Shown: one piece after another, positions 50,517 through 61,319 of the stretch
How positions within the stretch are numbered: the stretch's first letter is position 1
How the letters are laid out: every line of letters starts with the position of its first letter
From: Bacillus sp. CH140a_4T
GTDB taxonomy: Bacteria; Bacillota; Bacilli; Bacillales; Bacillaceae_G
DNA length: 64,000 bases
Reading direction: 5' to 3'
NCBI RefSeq assembly: GCF_008923725.1
Contig: NZ_WBPF01000019.1
Span: 232,649 to 296,648 of the forward strand
Position numbers and translations under genes: made by a program
The notes under the pieces: generated by a model
What the model saw: the letters and a program-made list of their open reading frames with translations, nothing else
Told to the model about the DNA's origin: nothing
The model's database searches: none

Positions 50517-51430
50517 TGGATACTTCTTTAAAAGGTGCATTAAAAAAAGCTAAAAGGAAACAGTTATTTAAAAGCATCATTACCTCTATGATCGTTGTAA
50601 TCATACTTATCCCTATACTTTATAAAGTTGGCAATTACTTCGCAGCGAAAAGCTCTACGAAGCTTCATGAAAAACTCTTTTTACATAACGCAATTGCAGA
50701 ACCAAATGTACAAATTGATTCTCAAGTAACGAGTAGTTCATCTATGTTTGGTGGCAATATCACATCAAATCGTTCTAAAAATATTAATGGTTACGTAGTG
50801 CGATGGAATACACTGACAAGCCCTTACGATTGGTTTCGCTCTAACATCGATTACAATGAGTTAATACCAGGAACCCATTGGGGTAGATCTAATACAGAGT
50901 CTTATACTTACGATAAACAAACGAAAAATAAAGTTGCTACATTTTATAATCCAGCCATCAAAAAATATTACGATGGAGTCAAAAATGAATTAAGTGCAGT
51001 TTCCAAAATGGAAAACTATGTTGCGGAAGTCGCTATCTCTTTCGATCAACCTTATACATTAAAAGAAATTCAAACCAAAATACCGGATAACTTAAATATC
51101 GTATGGCTATATATGGTCTCACCTATTAGAGATGAAAGCGGAGGTCCTGCCGGTATGCCCGTTTACGGATTTGAGCCAGGAACCCCTCCCGAAGAATCGT
51201 ACAAAGGGTTCTTTGATTCCCTTAAAAAATATAATGATGGGTATGACAAGGACATTCAAAAATTTTTAAAGTCAAACGAAAATAAATCATTCGATCAAGT
51301 GAAAATCTTAGGTGTTATGCTAACAGGAAAAACAGAAAACTTTAAGGCTTTAGAAAACCAAGACTTTATCCGCGGTGCTTCTGTAGGCGTTACTGCACAA
51401 ATTGTTCCTTATATAAAACCAGAGAAATAA
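50516..51430 (+). CDS. anti-sigma factor, membrane-anchored
   Basis: A 304-residue protein with a short basic cytoplasmic N-terminus, one membrane helix (SIITSMIVVIILIPILYKVG) and a large outer domain. The arrangement and the C-terminal part (EVAISFDQPYTLKEIQTKIP … ILGVMLTGKTENFKAL) fit the 'sigma factor regulator' N- and C-terminal families found next to ECF factors in bacilli. It should hold the sigma factor inactive until an envelope signal arrives. The cytoplasmic part is short for a sigma-binding domain. Confidence 0.8.
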   Translation: MDTSLKGALKKAKRKQLFKSIITSMIVVIILIPILYKVGNYFAAKSSTKLHEKLFLHNAIAEPNVQIDSQVTSSSSMFGGNITSNRSKNINGYVVRWNTLTSPYDWFRSNIDYNELIPGTHWGRSNTESYTYDKQTKNKVATFYNPAIKKYYDGVKNELSAVSKMENYVAEVAISFDQPYTLKEIQTKIPDNLNIVWLYMVSPIRDESGGPAGMPVYGFEPGTPPEESYKGFFDSLKKYNDGYDKDIQKFLKSNENKSFDQVKILGVMLTGKTENFKALENQDFIRGASVGVTAQIVPYIKPEK

Positions 51431-51475
51431 TAAGGAAAAGACAAGCTAAACTAATAGTAGCTACTTAAAAGAACA

Positions 51476-51522
51476 TACATGAAGGGCGCTACCTATTTTA
51501 GTGGAGAGCTCCCTTCATGTAT
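51476..51522 (+). terminator. terminator of the sigma/anti-sigma operon
   Basis: ACATGAAGGG pairs with CCCTTCATGT across a structured loop; the T-rich tail is weak. Confidence 0.55.
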
Positions 51523-51663
51523 TATTCACTCTCCAAACAATACATTTCCAAATATTTTATGTACAAATGAAAAATCATAATTTTTGTTCACACTTTATCC
51601 ATTGTGAATTTTTTCACAATGGATATATAATAAACATGTAAATAAAATATTGGAGGGATTTCA

Positions 51664-52170
51664 ATGGTTATCAATTTTTTAAGAACTGATAAACGTGCTG
51701 CTTTCATATTATTATTTTTAAGATTTTACATAGGATATGCATGGCTCGCTGCTGGGATAGGTAAAGTTTTCGGACAATCTTTTGATGCAAGTGGTTTTCT
51801 AAAGGGCGCTATTGCTCAGGCATCAGGTGACCACCCTGCCGTACAAACTTGGTGGGCAGATTTCCTTCAACACTTTGTTCTTCCAAACGCAGACCTATTT
51901 AGCTTTTTAGTTCAATGGGGAGAAATTTTAGTAGGTCTAGGTTTAATTTTAGGCGGATTAACAAAAACTGCTGCATTCTTTGGAATTATAATGAATCTTT
52001 CATTTTTACTAAGTGGAACTGTTAGTGTAAACCCAAATTTACTTATTTTAACTATGTTCATTTTAGTTGCAGGTCATAATGCTGGACGTATTGGATTAGA
52101 TGGCTATGTTTTCCCTAAACTTTTCCGTAAAAACAACCATGAAGCATATAAATTAAGTAAAACTGCGTAG
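51664..52170 (+). CDS. DoxX-family membrane protein
   Basis: A 168-residue membrane protein with four helices. FILLFLRFYIGYAWLAAGIG, the Trp/Gln-rich outer loop, and VQWGEILVGLGLILGGLTK are typical of DoxX. Some members work with quinone or thiol redox systems. Start behind GGAGGG. Monocistronic. Specific role unknown. Confidence 0.88.
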   Translation: MVINFLRTDKRAAFILLFLRFYIGYAWLAAGIGKVFGQSFDASGFLKGAIAQASGDHPAVQTWWADFLQHFVLPNADLFSFLVQWGEILVGLGLILGGLTKTAAFFGIIMNLSFLLSGTVSVNPNLLILTMFILVAGHNAGRIGLDGYVFPKLFRKNNHEAYKLSKTA

Positions 52171-52199
52171 TAACAGTTTACTTTTAAAATATAAATAAG

Positions 52200-52232
52200 A
52201 AAAAGAGCCTACGTATAGGCTCTTTTTCTTAT
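52200..52232. terminator. bidirectional terminator after doxX
   Basis: AAAAAGAGCCTA pairs with TAGGCTCTTTTT around CGTA. Confidence 0.9.
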
Positions 52233-52243
52233 TTACTCCAAAT

Positions 52244-52810
52244 TTAAACTCTTAACGAACCGCGAAATCCTCTAGCAGCATAGTATGAATCTGCTCCATT
52301 GTGGTACACAAAAACGTGTCCGAAGCGATAATCGCAAAATAGAGCACCTCCGAGTTCTCTAATATCTGAAGGCGTTTGTACCCAGCTTGATGATTTCATA
52401 TCGAAATCCCCAAGCTGTTGCAACTCTCGATATTGTTCTTCCGTTAATAATTCAATACCCATAGCATTTGCTACATCAATAACGTTATTTTCTGGTTTAT
52501 GTTTTTTTCTTGACTCTAACGCTTCAAGATCATAACAAAAACTTCTGCGACCTTTAGGACTCTCCTTTGAACAATCATAGAAAGTATACTCGTCCTTCTC
52601 TTCATCATAACCAACAACATCCGGCTCACCGCCAGTTACTTCCATTTCATGAATTGACCATAATTTTTCATTATTAGTAGCTAGCTTTGCTTCAACTTTA
52701 GCCCATTCAAGACCTTCATGGCGATTCATGTTTTTCTCAAAACGAGCTTGTAATACTTTTAATAGTTCTTCACGTTGTTCTACAGATAACTCATTTTTAT
52801 TCGCTGTCAT
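52244..52810 (-). CDS. DUF4256 family protein
   Basis: A 188-residue soluble protein. Blocks KLWSIHEMEVTGGEPDVVGY, YTFYDCSKESPKGRRSFCYD and GALFCDYRFGHVFVYHNGAD match DUF4256, a family of unknown function with conserved Cys, Asp and His residues. Start behind GGAGGACTAAT. Monocistronic between converging doxX and the peptidase gene. Confidence 0.85.
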   Translation of the reverse strand: MTANKNELSVEQREELLKVLQARFEKNMNRHEGLEWAKVEAKLATNNEKLWSIHEMEVTGGEPDVVGYDEEKDEYTFYDCSKESPKGRRSFCYDLEALESRKKHKPENNVIDVANAMGIELLTEEQYRELQQLGDFDMKSSSWVQTPSDIRELGGALFCDYRFGHVFVYHNGADSYYAARGFRGSLRV

Positions 52811-52913
52811 ATTAGTCCTCCGAATTACGTTTCCTTATAATCATAATGGTTTGCATACAGTTTACAACAATCTGACCCGATTGCACAACGGAAAATCCCT
52901 GTACGAATATTCA

Positions 52914-54878
52914 TTATATAGTACGAAAGCCCTCCATACTTTCTCCAAGAATATAGTGGGAAAACCACATCAAGTTCTGCTTCATAATAGCTACATTCAT
53001 TCCTGGCTGATCAGAACTATATGCCATTCCTTTAAATATAATTAATTCTGTATCAACTTCCATATCTCTTAATCCTTCATATAGCTCATATGCATTTGCA
53101 ATTGGAATTCTTACACCCTTTTCTCCATGTTGAATTAACGTAGGCGTACAGGCTGATTTAATATATGTCATTGGTGATGTTTTCTTATATATATCCGGAT
53201 CATTCCATGGAGTATTTCCTAAATACATGCTAATAAAGTAAGGGATATCTGTATTTACATAATGGGTACTCCAGTTAGTGATTCCGCCCCCAACTGAGAT
53301 AGCTTTAAATCTATCACTAAATGTAGAACAGAAAGCAGATATATATCCTCCGTTACTCCATCCCATAACTCCTACTCTATCTTTATCTACCATCCCTTTT
53401 TCAACTAGTGCATCCACTCCAGATATAATATCATCATAATCAGCAAATCCTTGTTTTCTATAGTTTGCTTGTAAAAATTCATTACCATAACCAGAACTTC
53501 CTCTATAGTTTGGCTCTAAAACGATAAAGCCCTTTTCGATAAACTGTTCAATCGGATATTTCTCATTAAAACAGTCTGAAAATATCGGAAAGGACCCCCA
53601 ATTCGGACCACCATGGATTACTACTAATAAGGGATATTTTTTATTTGCCTCAAACTCTACTGGGGTTGATAAAACACCTTCTATTTCAAGACCATCACTA
53701 CTTCTCCATGAAATGATTTCTCTGTTACTTTTAAGCTTGCCTTCGAAAAAGCTATTTTCATTCGTTATTTTTTTATCATCCAAATAGATTTCAAAGGTTT
53801 CATTTGTTATAGCCTTAGTATATGTTATATGATTGCCATCTCTTGTTATAGAGGCATCCATTATAAAACCATCTAACGTTTTGCTTAACACCTCCACAGT
53901 GCCATCCTCACATAACAAGCCAATACGGTAATTCGTTTTATCCTGCCATCTAATTAAAATTCCTTTAGCTGTCCACTGTAATGGCATAACCGTACTATCA
54001 AAATTTGTTAAAGGTTGAATTATTTCTCCAGTATTCAGATCATATATCTCTACTGTACTATCTTGTATATGATTTCTATAGTAATCCTTCTCTCTTATGC
54101 TTGCTGCGTAACATATTTTACTGCCCTCGGGAGAAAAGCAGACGCTACCGCCCAACAACTTATCTACATTCATCTTTTGTCGTTCCCCAGCTTCAACATC
54201 TAATATGTATAGATCACCATTCATATAATCGTTTAAGCTTGGTGTAGCCATACATACAACCTTTTTCCAATCATTTGAAATATCAAAGTTATGTATATAA
54301 AAATCCTTATCATCCGTTAATTGATAAACATTTTTAATCTCGCGTTCCTCTTTATCATTTTGTATCGCTTTTTCTATCTCAATGTAGTATAAACAATTAT
54401 TCCGATGTTCCTTACCTACATGTTGGAAATCTCCATATCGTTCCTTACGTTTCTTTATTTCCTCACATTCTTTTGACTGTGCAATATAATAAAAACCTTT
54501 ACCAGTAGGATCCCATTTAAATGTACTAATCCCTTCTTCCTGATCAGTCATTTGAACCTCACTACAACCGTCTATTGACTTAACAAAGATCTGATTTTTA
54601 TTACCCTCGTCACCAGCTGGGCTAAGGTATGCAATAGTCTTAGAATCTGGAGACCATAATGGATGTGTACTATCTATATCTCCAGTTGTTATTGGGTAAC
54701 TCTGCCCTTTATCTGTTTCATATATCCATACATGATTTCTATATATATTGTCTTTCCAGTTAGCGCTCTTCTTAACAAACGCTACGTTTTTGCCATCATC
54801 ACTTATGTTTGTACTTGATACGGCCGGTAATGAAATAATCTCTTCTATACTTAAATATGTTTTTGCTTTCACTTTCAT
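52914..54878 (-). CDS. S9 (prolyl-oligopeptidase-type) peptidase with altered catalytic triad
   Basis: A 654-residue S9-family protein: an N-terminal beta-propeller (DSTHPLWSPDSKTIAYLSP and similar blades, to about residue 390) and an alpha/beta-hydrolase domain. The nucleophile motif GWSNGGY puts Ser at residue 508. At the usual spacing the acid should be in HGEKDVR and the base in MAH, but the sequence reads HGEKG (Gly588, codon 53115-53117) and MAYSSDQPG (Tyr620, codon 53019-53021). Each change is one transition (GAT to GGT, CAT to TAT). The chain is otherwise intact. It is thus probably catalytically impaired; a binding role or recent loss are both possible. Confidence 0.85.
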   Translation of the reverse strand: MKVKAKTYLSIEEIISLPAVSSTNISDDGKNVAFVKKSANWKDNIYRNHVWIYETDKGQSYPITTGDIDSTHPLWSPDSKTIAYLSPAGDEGNKNQIFVKSIDGCSEVQMTDQEEGISTFKWDPTGKGFYYIAQSKECEEIKKRKERYGDFQHVGKEHRNNCLYYIEIEKAIQNDKEEREIKNVYQLTDDKDFYIHNFDISNDWKKVVCMATPSLNDYMNGDLYILDVEAGERQKMNVDKLLGGSVCFSPEGSKICYAASIREKDYYRNHIQDSTVEIYDLNTGEIIQPLTNFDSTVMPLQWTAKGILIRWQDKTNYRIGLLCEDGTVEVLSKTLDGFIMDASITRDGNHITYTKAITNETFEIYLDDKKITNENSFFEGKLKSNREIISWRSSDGLEIEGVLSTPVEFEANKKYPLLVVIHGGPNWGSFPIFSDCFNEKYPIEQFIEKGFIVLEPNYRGSSGYGNEFLQANYRKQGFADYDDIISGVDALVEKGMVDKDRVGVMGWSNGGYISAFCSTFSDRFKAISVGGGITNWSTHYVNTDIPYFISMYLGNTPWNDPDIYKKTSPMTYIKSACTPTLIQHGEKGVRIPIANAYELYEGLRDMEVDTELIIFKGMAYSSDQPGMNVAIMKQNLMWFSHYILGESMEGFRTI

Positions 54879-55060
54879 TAATAAGCCCCCTTGTAATGTC
54901 CATGAATCTATCGTCTCTTCTTGTCGTAATAAAGGAAATTGTTCACGAATACTTAAAATGATAATGGAAAATTCAGATAAATAAAAGTGAATCTGATAAA
55001 GTAAAAATTTAATCTATAGGGTTCTATCCACTTACCAATTTTCGATGTTCTTTTTCGGCA

Positions 55061-55098
55061 TAAAAATACCCCTTTAGATAACATATCTAAAGGGGTAC
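55061..55098 (-). terminator. terminator of glmS
   Basis: Minus strand TACCCCTTTAGATA pairs with TATCTAAAGGGGTA, followed by TTTTTATG. Confidence 0.9.
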
Positions 55099-55146
55099 GA
55101 ATTCGTAAATTTATTTTAAGGCTATATTTATTAACCTACCAATCTC

Positions 55147-56949
55147 CTACTCAACCGTAACAGACTTAGCTAAGTTACGTGGCTTATCAACGTCACACTC
55201 GCGGTGAAGTGCTGCGTAGTATGAAATAAGTTGGAATGGAATAACTGCTACTAACGGTGCTAGTGCTTCGTGTACAGCTGGTAATACGAAGCTGTCACCT
55301 TCCATTTCTAAGCCCTTCATTGAGATGATACATGGGTTAGCTCCGCGTGCTACTACTTCTTTCACGTTACCACGAATTCCAAGGTTTACGTGCTCTTGTG
55401 TAGCAAGTGCGATAACTGGTGTACCATTTTCGATTAAGGCGATTGTACCGTGTTTTAATTCTCCTCCAGCAAATCCTTCTGCTTGGATGTAAGAGATTTC
55501 TTTTAGCTTTAACGCACCTTCCAATCCTACGTAGAAATCTACGCTACGTCCGATGAAGAAACAGTTACGCGTCGTTGCTAAAAATTGTTTTGCTAATGCG
55601 TCCATTTCTTCTTTTTGATCACAAAGTTCTATCATTGCATTTGCTACAAGTCCTAATTCGTGTGTTAAATCGAAATCAAGAACTTCGCCTTTTGCTTTAG
55701 CAATGTCCGCAGCTAAAATTGAAAGTACTGCAAGTTGTGCTGTGTAAGCTTTCGTTGATGCAACTGCGATTTCTGGTCCCGCGTATAACGCAAGTGTATA
55801 ATCGGCTTCACGAGAAAGCGTAGAACCAGGTACATTTGTAATCGTTAATGCTTTATGACCCATTTCATTTGTTTGTACAAGTACTGCACGGCTATCAGCT
55901 GTTTCACCACTTTGTGAAATGTAAATGAAGAATGGTCTTTCTGTTAATAATGGCATGTTATAAGAGAATTCACTTGCTACATGCACTTCAACTGGCATTT
56001 TTGCAAACTTCTCGATAAATTGTTTTCCAACAAGACCTGCGTGATAACTTGTTCCACATGCAATGATGTAAACACGATCGCTAGCTAAAATCGCATTGCG
56101 GATGTCTTGATCTAATTCAATCTCACCATTTTCATCTTGATACTTTTGAATTATATTACGGATTACAAGTGGTTGCTCATCGATTTCTTTAAGCATGAAA
56201 TGAGGGTATGTTCCTTTTTCAATATCACTTGCGTCTAATTCCGCTGTAAACGGTGCACGTTCAATCGTTTCACCTTGTAAGTTTTTAATTGTAATACTTT
56301 CTTTCGTTACAATTACAATTTCTTTATCCATTAATTCAATAAATTGATCTGTAACTTGTAACATCGCCATAGCGTCGCTAGCCACAACATTAAAGTTGTC
56401 ACCAACACCTACTAATAGCGGGCTTTTGTTTTTAGCAACATAAATCATGTTTGGATTTTCAGCATCAAGTAATCCGATTGCATAAGAGCCATGTAAAAGA
56501 GATAGCGTATTACGGAACGCTTCTTCTACACTTAGTCCTGTGCTCACTTGTTGTTCCATAAGCTGTACGATAATCTCTGTATCAGTTTCACTTACGAACG
56601 TTACATCTTGTAAATATTCTTTTTTCACTAATTCATAGTTTTCAATTACACCGTTATGAACTAGTGTAAAGCGTTTTGATGTACTTTGATGCGGATGCGC
56701 GTTTACTTTGCTTGGAACACCATGTGTAGCCCAGCGTGTGTGACCGATTCCCACGCTTGCTGCTACGTTCTCATCTACGATTTCGCGAAGTTTTGCAATA
56801 CGACCTTTCTCTTTGTATACAACAACACCGTTCTCTGTTTGTACTGCAATACCTGCTGAATCATATCCACGATATTCTAGCTTTTCTAAACCTTTTAATA
56901 AAATTTCCTTTGCATCTTGCTCTCCAATAAATCCTACGATTCCACACAT
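55147..56949 (-). CDS. glmS: glutamine--fructose-6-phosphate aminotransferase
   Basis: A 600-residue enzyme that makes glucosamine-6-phosphate from fructose-6-phosphate and glutamine, the entry to UDP-GlcNAc and the cell wall. The N-terminal glutaminase begins MCGIVGFIG with the nucleophile Cys2. Two SIS isomerase domains follow ([26 protein letters not shown]), ending [14 protein letters not shown] glmS ribozyme lies in its leader. The base just before the ATG (CGGCGACTAAAC) is a weak ribosome binding site. Confidence 0.97.
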   Translation of the reverse strand: MCGIVGFIGEQDAKEILLKGLEKLEYRGYDSAGIAVQTENGVVVYKEKGRIAKLREIVDENVAASVGIGHTRWATHGVPSKVNAHPHQSTSKRFTLVHNGVIENYELVKKEYLQDVTFVSETDTEIIVQLMEQQVSTGLSVEEAFRNTLSLLHGSYAIGLLDAENPNMIYVAKNKSPLLVGVGDNFNVVASDAMAMLQVTDQFIELMDKEIVIVTKESITIKNLQGETIERAPFTAELDASDIEKGTYPHFMLKEIDEQPLVIRNIIQKYQDENGEIELDQDIRNAILASDRVYIIACGTSYHAGLVGKQFIEKFAKMPVEVHVASEFSYNMPLLTERPFFIYISQSGETADSRAVLVQTNEMGHKALTITNVPGSTLSREADYTLALYAGPEIAVASTKAYTAQLAVLSILAADIAKAKGEVLDFDLTHELGLVANAMIELCDQKEEMDALAKQFLATTRNCFFIGRSVDFYVGLEGALKLKEISYIQAEGFAGGELKHGTIALIENGTPVIALATQEHVNLGIRGNVKEVVARGANPCIISMKGLEMEGDSFVLPAVHEALAPLVAVIPFQLISYYAALHRECDVDKPRNLAKSVTVE

Positions 56950-57142
56950 GTTTAGTCGCCGTTACAAATGCTTACATTGCTCTGCGAACATGTAACGACA
57001 TAGTCCGATACCATTTTTATTTATACTAAAAAACGGATTACATATTGCTAGCCCTGTAAGCTTGTAACGGCTTTCACCTTCCTCTCGATTGGGTTTAAGT
57101 CCGTATATACTTATACAGCTAGTTTGTATCCGTTCCTTTTCT

Positions 57143-57290
57143 CTCATCACACTCTCACCTTTGTCCACTAAGTCACCTTAATGATTTAAGTAAAAGCTTG
57201 CGGTTATGATGAACAACCGGGAGTCATCCGCCGAAATCTCGATAAACCCCACCTCGTCAACTACACTGCTTGTAGTTCTGGCGCTTCTAT
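57143..57290 (-). ncRNA. glmS ribozyme (glucosamine-6-phosphate riboswitch)
   Basis: Minus strand: AGCGCCAGAACTACAAGC, then TTGACGAGGTGGGGTTTATC, GAGATTTCGGCGGATGACTC, CCGGTTGTTCATCATAACCG and AAGGTGACTTAGTGGACAAA. These are the conserved glmS ribozyme segments. Cleavage is expected just 5' of GCGCC (between 57285 and 57284) when glucosamine-6-phosphate binds, which destabilises the mRNA. Confidence 0.96.
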
Positions 57291-57329
57291 ACTTTACAAT
57301 ATTTCCTTTGAGAAAAAGAACAAGACCAT

Positions 57330-57357
57330 CTTATAACAAACATAGATAAACCGTCAA
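57330..57357 (-). promoter_or_regulatory. promoter of glmS
   Basis: Minus strand TTGACG, 16 bases, TATAAG (or 18 bases to TAAGAT), about 40 bases before the ribozyme cleavage site. Confidence 0.65.
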
Positions 57358-57389
57358 TGAAATTTTTTTCATCGTCTATAAAACATATG

Positions 57390-57418
57390 AAAAAGGAGCA
57401 CTTCTTGTGCTCCTTTTC
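57390..57418 (-). terminator. terminator of glmM
   Basis: AAAAGGAGCAC pairs with GTGCTCCTTTT around a short loop, then T. Confidence 0.9.
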
Positions 57419-57433
57419 AATAAATTTATCTAA

Positions 57434-58780
57434 TTATTCAGCGCCAACTTCGGCTTTCACAACTTCTACAATGCGATGTACATATGCATCACAAACTTCT
57501 TGTGTTGGTGCTTCTGCCATTACACGAATAAGTGGTTCTGTTCCAGATGGACGAACAAGAATGCGGCCATCACCGTTCATTTCTTCCTCTACAACACGAA
57601 TAATTTCTTTAATTTTTTCATTTTCTAATGCTAGTTTTTTATCTGTTACACGAACGTTTACTAGTAATTGTGGGAATTTTGTCATCTCACCTGCAAGCTC
57701 AGATAATGGTTTTTTCGTCATTTTCATGATGTTTACCAGTTGAAGTGCACTTAACATTCCATCACCAGTTGTAATGTAATCAAGTAAGATAATATGACCC
57801 GATTGTTCTCCACCTAAGTTGTAACCACCACGCTTCATCTCTTCCATTACGTAACGGTCACCAACTGCTGTTTTATCACTTGTGATATTGTTAGCTTCAA
57901 GTGCTTTGTAGAAACCTAAGTTACTCATAACTGTTGAAACGACTGTATTATGCTTTAGTTGACCAGTTTCTTTCATGTACTTCGCACAAATAAACATAAT
58001 TTGATCGCCATCCACGATGTTTCCTTTTTCATCTACAGCGATTAAACGGTCACCATCACCATCAAAGGCAAGACCGATATCAGCGCCTTTGTCTTTTACT
58101 AATTTAGCTAATACTTCTGGATGCGTAGAACCTACTCCATCATTAATGTTCATGCCGTTTGGTGAAGTTCCCATTGTTGAAATATCAGCCTCTAAATCCG
58201 CAAATAAGTATGGAGCTAAAGAAGACGTAGCACCATGCGCACAATCTAAAGCGATATGTAAACCAGAGAAATCTTCCTCTACAGTTTGTTTAATATATTG
58301 TAAATATTTTTGTCCGCCTTCAAAATAATCACTCACTTGTCCAAGGTTCGTACCTGTTGGACGTGGCAGTTCATCAACTTCTTTGTCTAATAAAGCTTCG
58401 ATTTCTGCTTCTTGCTCATCTGTTAATTTAAAACCATCTGAACCGAAGAATTTAATTCCGTTATCTTGTACTGGATTATGAGATGCAGAAATCATAACAC
58501 CTGCTTGTGCATCTAACGCTTTTGTTAAATAAGCAACACCCGGTGTAGAAATAACACCAAGACGCATTACTTCTGCTCCAGTTGATAATAGACCTGCTAC
58601 TAAAGCTCCTTCTAACATATGTCCTGATATACGTGTATCACGGCCAATAATTACTTTTGGACGATCTGTATCTTTTGTTAATACATAACCACCAAAACGT
58701 CCAATTTTGAACGCTAATTCAGGTGTTAACTCCTGGTTCGCAACCCCGCGTACTCCATCTGTACCAAAATATTTACCCAT
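57434..58780 (-). CDS. glmM: phosphoglucosamine mutase
   Basis: A 448-residue phosphohexomutase converting glucosamine-6-phosphate to glucosamine-1-phosphate. Starts [15 protein letters not shown]; the phosphoserine loop is [13 protein letters not shown]; metal loop DGDGDR; sugar loop GGEQSGH; phosphate loop [12 protein letters not shown]. Overlaps the end of cdaR by eight bases, so it is coupled to the cdaA-cdaR genes, the conserved Firmicute order. Confidence 0.97.
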   Translation of the reverse strand: MGKYFGTDGVRGVANQELTPELAFKIGRFGGYVLTKDTDRPKVIIGRDTRISGHMLEGALVAGLLSTGAEVMRLGVISTPGVAYLTKALDAQAGVMISASHNPVQDNGIKFFGSDGFKLTDEQEAEIEALLDKEVDELPRPTGTNLGQVSDYFEGGQKYLQYIKQTVEEDFSGLHIALDCAHGATSSLAPYLFADLEADISTMGTSPNGMNINDGVGSTHPEVLAKLVKDKGADIGLAFDGDGDRLIAVDEKGNIVDGDQIMFICAKYMKETGQLKHNTVVSTVMSNLGFYKALEANNITSDKTAVGDRYVMEEMKRGGYNLGGEQSGHIILLDYITTGDGMLSALQLVNIMKMTKKPLSELAGEMTKFPQLLVNVRVTDKKLALENEKIKEIIRVVEEEMNGDGRILVRPSGTEPLIRVMAEAPTQEVCDAYVHRIVEVVKAEVGAE

Positions 58781-60257
58781 TATGATTCGCTCCTTTTTCT
58801 GGCTCTTTTTGATTATCTACTGTTGGCTCTTGACTTGTTTCTTTTTCTTTTTCTTGATCTTTATTTTGTTCCTGTTCCTTTTCAGGGTCAGGCTTAGGTT
58901 CAGGTTCAGGATTTTTTGGTTTTTCAGTTTGATTATCTTGGTTATGATTTGAATCTGGATTTTCACCGTTCCCCTGTACTTCTTTATCTGGATTTTCTTT
59001 CTTCACAATTGTGACCTTAGCACTTTTTTGCTTTGGTTCTATTGAAATATTACCAGGACCGCTCACTTGAATGGAAACATCCTTTGTTCCCGGAGATACA
59101 TTTTGCAGATTAATCGCTGCTGTTATTTGAGCAGCTGTTATTTTATCTACTATACTTGTTTCTCCTGAAATATCAACGCTTATCTTCCCATCTTGCGGCG
59201 AAAGTAGCTGGGCCGTAACATCTTTAGAAAGTCCATTTTTTTGAATCGATATACCATCAATCGTTCTTGTTTTCGTTTGTTTTGTTTTTTGTACGCCTAC
59301 TGAAACCTTCACTTGATTCGGTTTTGCACTTGTTACACCCTTTGGTAATAAAACAGAGGTATCGAATGTTGTAGACTCTGTCAATTGACTAAGATCTACT
59401 TCGACCCCCTCTATCGATTGTATATTATCCAACACATCTTTTGGACCTGCTATCGTTACTTCTCGCGGCTCAACACTAATATTTGTAACGGCCAATCCTT
59501 CTGGCAAACTCCCCTTTTTCGTATACGTTACAGGGACAGTTTTTTCCGTATTATTATTGGCCGTAACTTGCGTCGCCACATTTAACGTTACACTAATTTT
59601 AGATGGACTCGTTCTTACATTTAAACGTTTTCCTTCTTTATTGTATAATGTAACTTCAGCTGTTTTGGTAACTGTTTTATTAACACCTTTTAAATCAATA
59701 TACGCCTTAGCAGATGAAATACTTTCAATTTCTTCTTTCGTTCCAACTACCTCAACCGTATCAGGTTTAATATTTGATTTTTCAAGAGTAGCACCCGCTG
59801 GCATTTGATCCTCATTTGATAATTTTAAATCTACATGAACATATTTTTTCGCTTTTTCATGTAAAGTAATTTTAATTGTTGATGGCTGAACTGTTCCTTT
59901 TACATCATCTGGAAGCCCGTTCGTTTTCAAAGAAACTTCATACGTTCCTTTTTCGCTATCTCTCAAATCAACTGGTATATCAAATTGTTTTTTCGCCTTT
60001 GCTGTAGCAACTGCTGCTTTTGGGCCCTCTAATTTCACCTTGACGCCCTCTGCCGGAATACCACTTACAATATATTTCTCTTCATCATACTTAACGTTAA
60101 TAGCATAATTAGTTAATGTTTCTTTCGCATCATTTGCAAAAGGTAGTATCCCTGATGTCGTATTTTTTTCAGTTAAAGTCGCTGACATAAAAAGCATACA
60201 CGCCAATAATAGTGAGATCCCCTTTAAAAACCAATGATTCTCCATTAACTTATCCAT
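58773..60257 (-). CDS. cdaR: YbbR-domain regulator of diadenylate cyclase
   Basis: About 494 residues from an ATG at 60257 behind GGAGGAGAAAG. An N-terminal membrane helix ([16 protein letters not shown]) is followed by four YbbR domains outside the membrane (repeated 'VPVxxxxKGxLPEGL' and '[13 protein letters not shown]' patterns). A long low-complexity tail of Pro, Glu, Lys and Gln follows from about residue 425. CdaR binds CdaA and tunes c-di-AMP synthesis. The start overlaps cdaA by eight bases. Confidence 0.93.
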   Translation of the reverse strand: MDKLMENHWFLKGISLLLACMLFMSATLTEKNTTSGILPFANDAKETLTNYAINVKYDEEKYIVSGIPAEGVKVKLEGPKAAVATAKAKKQFDIPVDLRDSEKGTYEVSLKTNGLPDDVKGTVQPSTIKITLHEKAKKYVHVDLKLSNEDQMPAGATLEKSNIKPDTVEVVGTKEEIESISSAKAYIDLKGVNKTVTKTAEVTLYNKEGKRLNVRTSPSKISVTLNVATQVTANNNTEKTVPVTYTKKGSLPEGLAVTNISVEPREVTIAGPKDVLDNIQSIEGVEVDLSQLTESTTFDTSVLLPKGVTSAKPNQVKVSVGVQKTKQTKTRTIDGISIQKNGLSKDVTAQLLSPQDGKISVDISGETSIVDKITAAQITAAINLQNVSPGTKDVSIQVSGPGNISIEPKQKSAKVTIVKKENPDKEVQGNGENPDSNHNQDNQTEKPKNPEPEPKPDPEKEQEQNKDQEKEKETSQEPTVDNQKEPEKGANHNG

Positions 60258-61071
60258 GACGCTTTCTCCTCCAATTCCATAAAGACGAAGAAGTCGTTTT
60301 TTCGCTTGCACTAAATTCAGCCAACAACATATCTTTCAGTTGTTCTGTCTTCAAATCACGATGCAACTTACCATTTTTCGTTAAGGAAATTTGGCCTGTT
60401 TCTTCCGACACAACTACTGTAATACTATCAGTAACTTCACTAACTCCCATTGCAGCGCGATGCCTAGTTCCTAACTCCTTAGAGATAAATGGACTTTCCG
60501 ATAACGGAAGATAACAAGCTGCAGCTTTAATGGTACTTCCTTGCATAATTACTGCGCCATCGTGAAGAGGTGTGTTTGGAATGAAAATATTAATGAGTAA
60601 TTCCGATGATACGTTTGCATTTAGCGGAATACCCGTTTCCACATAATCACCCATACCCGTCTCTTTTGACAAAGTAATTAATGCACCAATTCTACGTTTT
60701 CCCATATATTCCGTTGATTTCGCTATCGCTGTTGCAACGATTTCAGGTTCATCATCCTCATGAGTTCCAACACGCGAAAACAAACTCCCGCGTCCTAGCT
60801 GCTCAAGTGCTCTTCGCAATTCTGGCTGGAAAATAATAATAACGGCTAAAAATCCCCACGTTAATACTTGCTCAGTCAGCCAATATAGCGTATGCAATTC
60901 AAGGAAAATACTAATCATCCGAACGACAATAATTACTGTAATCCCTTTTAAAAGTTGAACAGCTTTCGTCCCTCGGATTATGAGAATTAGCTTATATATA
61001 ATAAACCATACAACGGCAATATCTAATACCGTACTAAGATATTTCAAAATGGTCGTATCTTCAAAAGGCAT
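60250..61071 (-). CDS. cdaA: membrane diadenylate cyclase
   Basis: A 273-residue c-di-AMP synthase. Three N-terminal membrane helices (to about residue 90) precede the DAC domain with the catalytic motifs DGAVIMQG and GTRHRAAMG. It makes c-di-AMP from two ATP; the product controls potassium and osmolyte transport. Start behind AGGAGGAAGGG. First gene of cdaA-cdaR-glmM. Confidence 0.95.
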   Translation of the reverse strand: MPFEDTTILKYLSTVLDIAVVWFIIYKLILIIRGTKAVQLLKGITVIIVVRMISIFLELHTLYWLTEQVLTWGFLAVIIIFQPELRRALEQLGRGSLFSRVGTHEDDEPEIVATAIAKSTEYMGKRRIGALITLSKETGMGDYVETGIPLNANVSSELLINIFIPNTPLHDGAVIMQGSTIKAAACYLPLSESPFISKELGTRHRAAMGVSEVTDSITVVVSEETGQISLTKNGKLHRDLKTEQLKDMLLAEFSASEKTTSSSLWNWRRKRHG

Positions 61072-61284
61072 GCTAACCCTTCCTCCTACTTACGAGCAAT
61101 TCTATCCATATATTGAAATATTGTTTTATGCTCTATCTGTATGTATTTCCAACAACTAGTTAATTATACCATACATGAAACAAACAACAATTACAAAAAC
61201 CCCCCTTTAGTCTAAATTGGTAAGATGTCAAATATTATTATCGTACAGTATAATATCAATCATTATTATACGCCTATTTTCAAA

Positions 61285-61313
61285 TAAAAAAAGCAACTTC
61301 TCAGTTGCTTTTC
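61285..61313 (-). terminator. terminator of rocF
   Basis: AAAAGCAAC pairs with GTTGCTTTT, followed by T on the minus strand. Confidence 0.85.
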
Positions 61314-61319
61314 TTACAT

